From: Planctomycetota bacterium
Lineage (GTDB): Bacteria; Planctomycetota; UBA1135; UBA2386
Assembly (NCBI GenBank): GCA_020425915.1
Contig: JAGQQZ010000120.1
Span: forward strand, 1 to 5,795
Reading direction: 5' to 3'
DNA length: 5,795 nucleotides
The translations under genes were made by a program, and so were the position numbers. Positions 4,516 to 5,795 of the stretch are shown piece after piece. Every line of letters begins with the position of its first letter. Positions within the stretch are counted from its first letter, which is position 1. Below the pieces are notes generated by a model. That model had not been told where the DNA came from and made no database searches. It saw only the letters and a program-made list of their open reading frames with translations.

Positions 4516-5795
4516 TCAGAGCAGCAGCGCGTTGACGCTGCCTCCCGGCAACGCGTCGAGACACATGCGCTGCAGCTCGCGACGCTCGTCACGGTCCGCT
4601 GCCGACGCGAACACGTAGAGCTTCCACAGCCGCGGATACGACGCCTGCAGATCGCGCAACCTCGGCACGTCGTCGGCGATATCGGCCAGCTCGACGATGC
4701 GGCCCGACTCGCCCGGGATGCGAACGAGCGTGCGCGCTTCCTTCAGCTGCATGCGCCGCGCCGGGCAGTACATCGTGATGTCGACGTCGTGACCGAACCG
4801 AGACCTCGCCTCGGCCTCGCGCTCGGCCTCCCAGGCCAGGCGTGCCTCGGGAGCACCGGGGCGGAACCACGTGTCGAGCAACTCCTGTTGGACGGCCTCG
4901 TTCAAGTAGAACGGCAGCACCAGGACCCGCTTGGGCAGCGCACGGCGGCGGAAGCGCTCGACGTAGCGACCGAGCCGTTCGGTGTCGGCCGCGGAATCGA
5001 GCTGCGCCCGCTCGAGCTGACCGAGCAACGATTCGTCGGTGCTGCTCTGCAGCGCCTCCGCAGTCAGCGCCCCGCCCCGCAACGCCAACTCGACCATCCG
5101 CGCGAGCAGCGCCCCGGCGGCGATCTTCGCGTGGTGGTAGTAGACCCGCTCGCTGAAGTGGTAGCGGATCTCGAGCACGCGAGTCAGCTCGGAGACGATG
5201 TCCTCGCGCAGCATTCCCTGCTTGGCGCAGTCGACGAACATGCGCTCGGAGCCGCGATCGATGCGGAAGTACTCGCGGACCCGATCGTCGTATCGCAGCT
5301 CCAGCCCGGTGTAGTGCGCATCCCGGCGAAGGTAGTCGAGCAGGTCGGCGTCGATCGTATCGGACAGCATCTGCCGGCAGAAGGCGGGCAGGTCGGTCCC
5401 TCCCGCGCCCAGCACGTCGAGCACGGCGTCTCGCACACCGAGTCGTTCGAGCACGGCGCCGATCTCGGTGTCGCCGAACGCCGCGCGGTAGCGATCCGCG
5501 ACGTCGTGGCGCGGCAGCAGCCCGGTCTGATCCTCGATGTTGTGACCGAACGGGATGTGCGTCACGTCGTGGACCAGAGCGGCGATCCGGATCAACCGCC
5601 GTTCGGCGTCGTCGACCCGACGGCAATCCGATGGCGATCGCGCCGCGTTCCGATTCGCGGCGGCGACGAACTGCTCGACCATGTGCAGCACGCCGATGCT
5701 GTGCTCGAAGCGGGTGTGCACCGCTCCCGGGAACACGAGGGAGGCCGTGCCGAGTTGCTTGATCCCGCGCAGTCTCTGGAACTGGGCGGTGTCGA
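4516..5795 (-). CDS. HD-domain phosphohydrolase, COG1078/SAMHD1-like, N-terminus cut by the window edge
   Basis: The visible 425 residues begin DTAQFQRLRGIKQLG, continuous with VFPGAVHTRFEHSIGV, so the real start lies beyond the right edge. The GTG at 5736 is internal. Relatives usually carry roughly 20-25 more residues with an RDPVHG-type motif. Counting from the first visible residue, the metal-binding HD site is present: H31 (RFEHS), H75-D76 (ALVHDVTH), additional His at 79 and 84 (HIPFGH), and a distal Asp at 150 in DTIDADLLDYLRRDAHYTG, the counterpart of the last metal ligand in SAMHD1. The family contains dNTP triphosphohydrolases and other nucleotide phosphohydrolases. It is cytosolic, with no membrane segment. 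The C-terminal ~200 residues (PKRVLVLPFYLNEAVQQELL, then RTLVRIPGESGRIVELADI) are typical of full-length members, and the gene ends normally with TGA 4518-4516. Which nucleotide it cleaves cannot be told from sequence. The PilX-like gene follows 60 bp downstream on the same strand; any functional link is unproven. Confidence 0.92.
   Translation of the reverse strand, partial: DTAQFQRLRGIKQLGTASLVFPGAVHTRFEHSIGVLHMVEQFVAAANRNAARSPSDCRRVDDAERRLIRIAALVHDVTHIPFGHNIEDQTGLLPRHDVADRYRAAFGDTEIGAVLERLGVRDAVLDVLGAGGTDLPAFCRQMLSDTIDADLLDYLRRDAHYTGLELRYDDRVREYFRIDRGSERMFVDCAKQGMLREDIVSELTRVLEIRYHFSERVYYHHAKIAAGALLARMVELALRGGALTAEALQSSTDESLLGQLERAQLDSAADTERLGRYVERFRRRALPKRVLVLPFYLNEAVQQELLDTWFRPGAPEARLAWEAEREAEARSRFGHDVDITMYCPARRMQLKEARTLVRIPGESGRIVELADIADDVPRLRDLQASYPRLWKLYVFASAADRDERRELQRMCLDALPGGSVNALLL

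Noticed and set aside
4589..5626. A 345-residue minus-strand open frame
   Set aside because: It is a frame-shifted shadow of the HD gene, Arg- and Ala-rich without motifs, while the HD frame carries all metal ligands.
5736..5736. GTG as the start of the HD protein
   Set aside because: The frame continues upstream to the window edge with conserved family sequence (DTAQFQRLRGIKQLG), so the start is outside.
1..5795. CRISPR array, tRNA or rRNA gene, insertion sequence, phage or defence system
   Set aside because: I saw no regularly spaced repeats, no cloverleaf or rRNA signature, no transposase or integrase and no terminal inverted repeats; coding regions account for nearly all of the window.

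Overview
The window is GC-rich DNA from a bacterium with a Gram-negative style type IV pilus or type II secretion apparatus. Third codon positions are almost all G or C, and GTG and TTG start codons are used. I cannot fix the phylum. Myxococcota, Planctomycetota or another high-GC environmental lineage would all fit, but nothing here is diagnostic. Four genes fill nearly the whole window, and no gene-free stretch exceeds about 100 bp.

Layout, left to right: (1) a long type IV prepilin-like gene on the minus strand, starting at a TTG at 1709 and running off the left edge; (2) a 99 bp divergent intergenic region with short repeats; (3) a plus-strand gene (1809-3317) for a 502-residue fusion of a NUDT19-like Nudix domain to a LACTB2-like metallo-beta-lactamase domain; (4) a minus-strand gene (3322-4455) for a PilX-like pilus-assembly or minor-pilin protein with a beta-repeat C-terminus; (5) a 60 bp gap with two small stem-loops; (6) a minus-strand HD-domain phosphohydrolase of the COG1078/SAMHD1-like type, running off the right edge.

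The two pilin-class genes lie on the same strand and probably belong to one minor-pilin locus. They are separated by the oppositely oriented Nudix-MBL gene, whose function looks unrelated (soluble, two metal-dependent hydrolase domains). The HD gene lies just upstream of the PilX-like gene and could be co-transcribed with it.

The main annotation trap is on the left. The plus-strand reading frame of the Nudix-MBL gene stays open for 511 codons upstream of its real start because it lies codon-for-codon antisense to the prepilin gene. A naive caller would report a 936-residue plus-strand protein and miss the prepilin. I found no RNA gene, CRISPR array, mobile element or convincing undescribed system. 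The most notable items are the bifunctional hydrolase fusion and the oversized prepilin with a putative calcium-binding loop.
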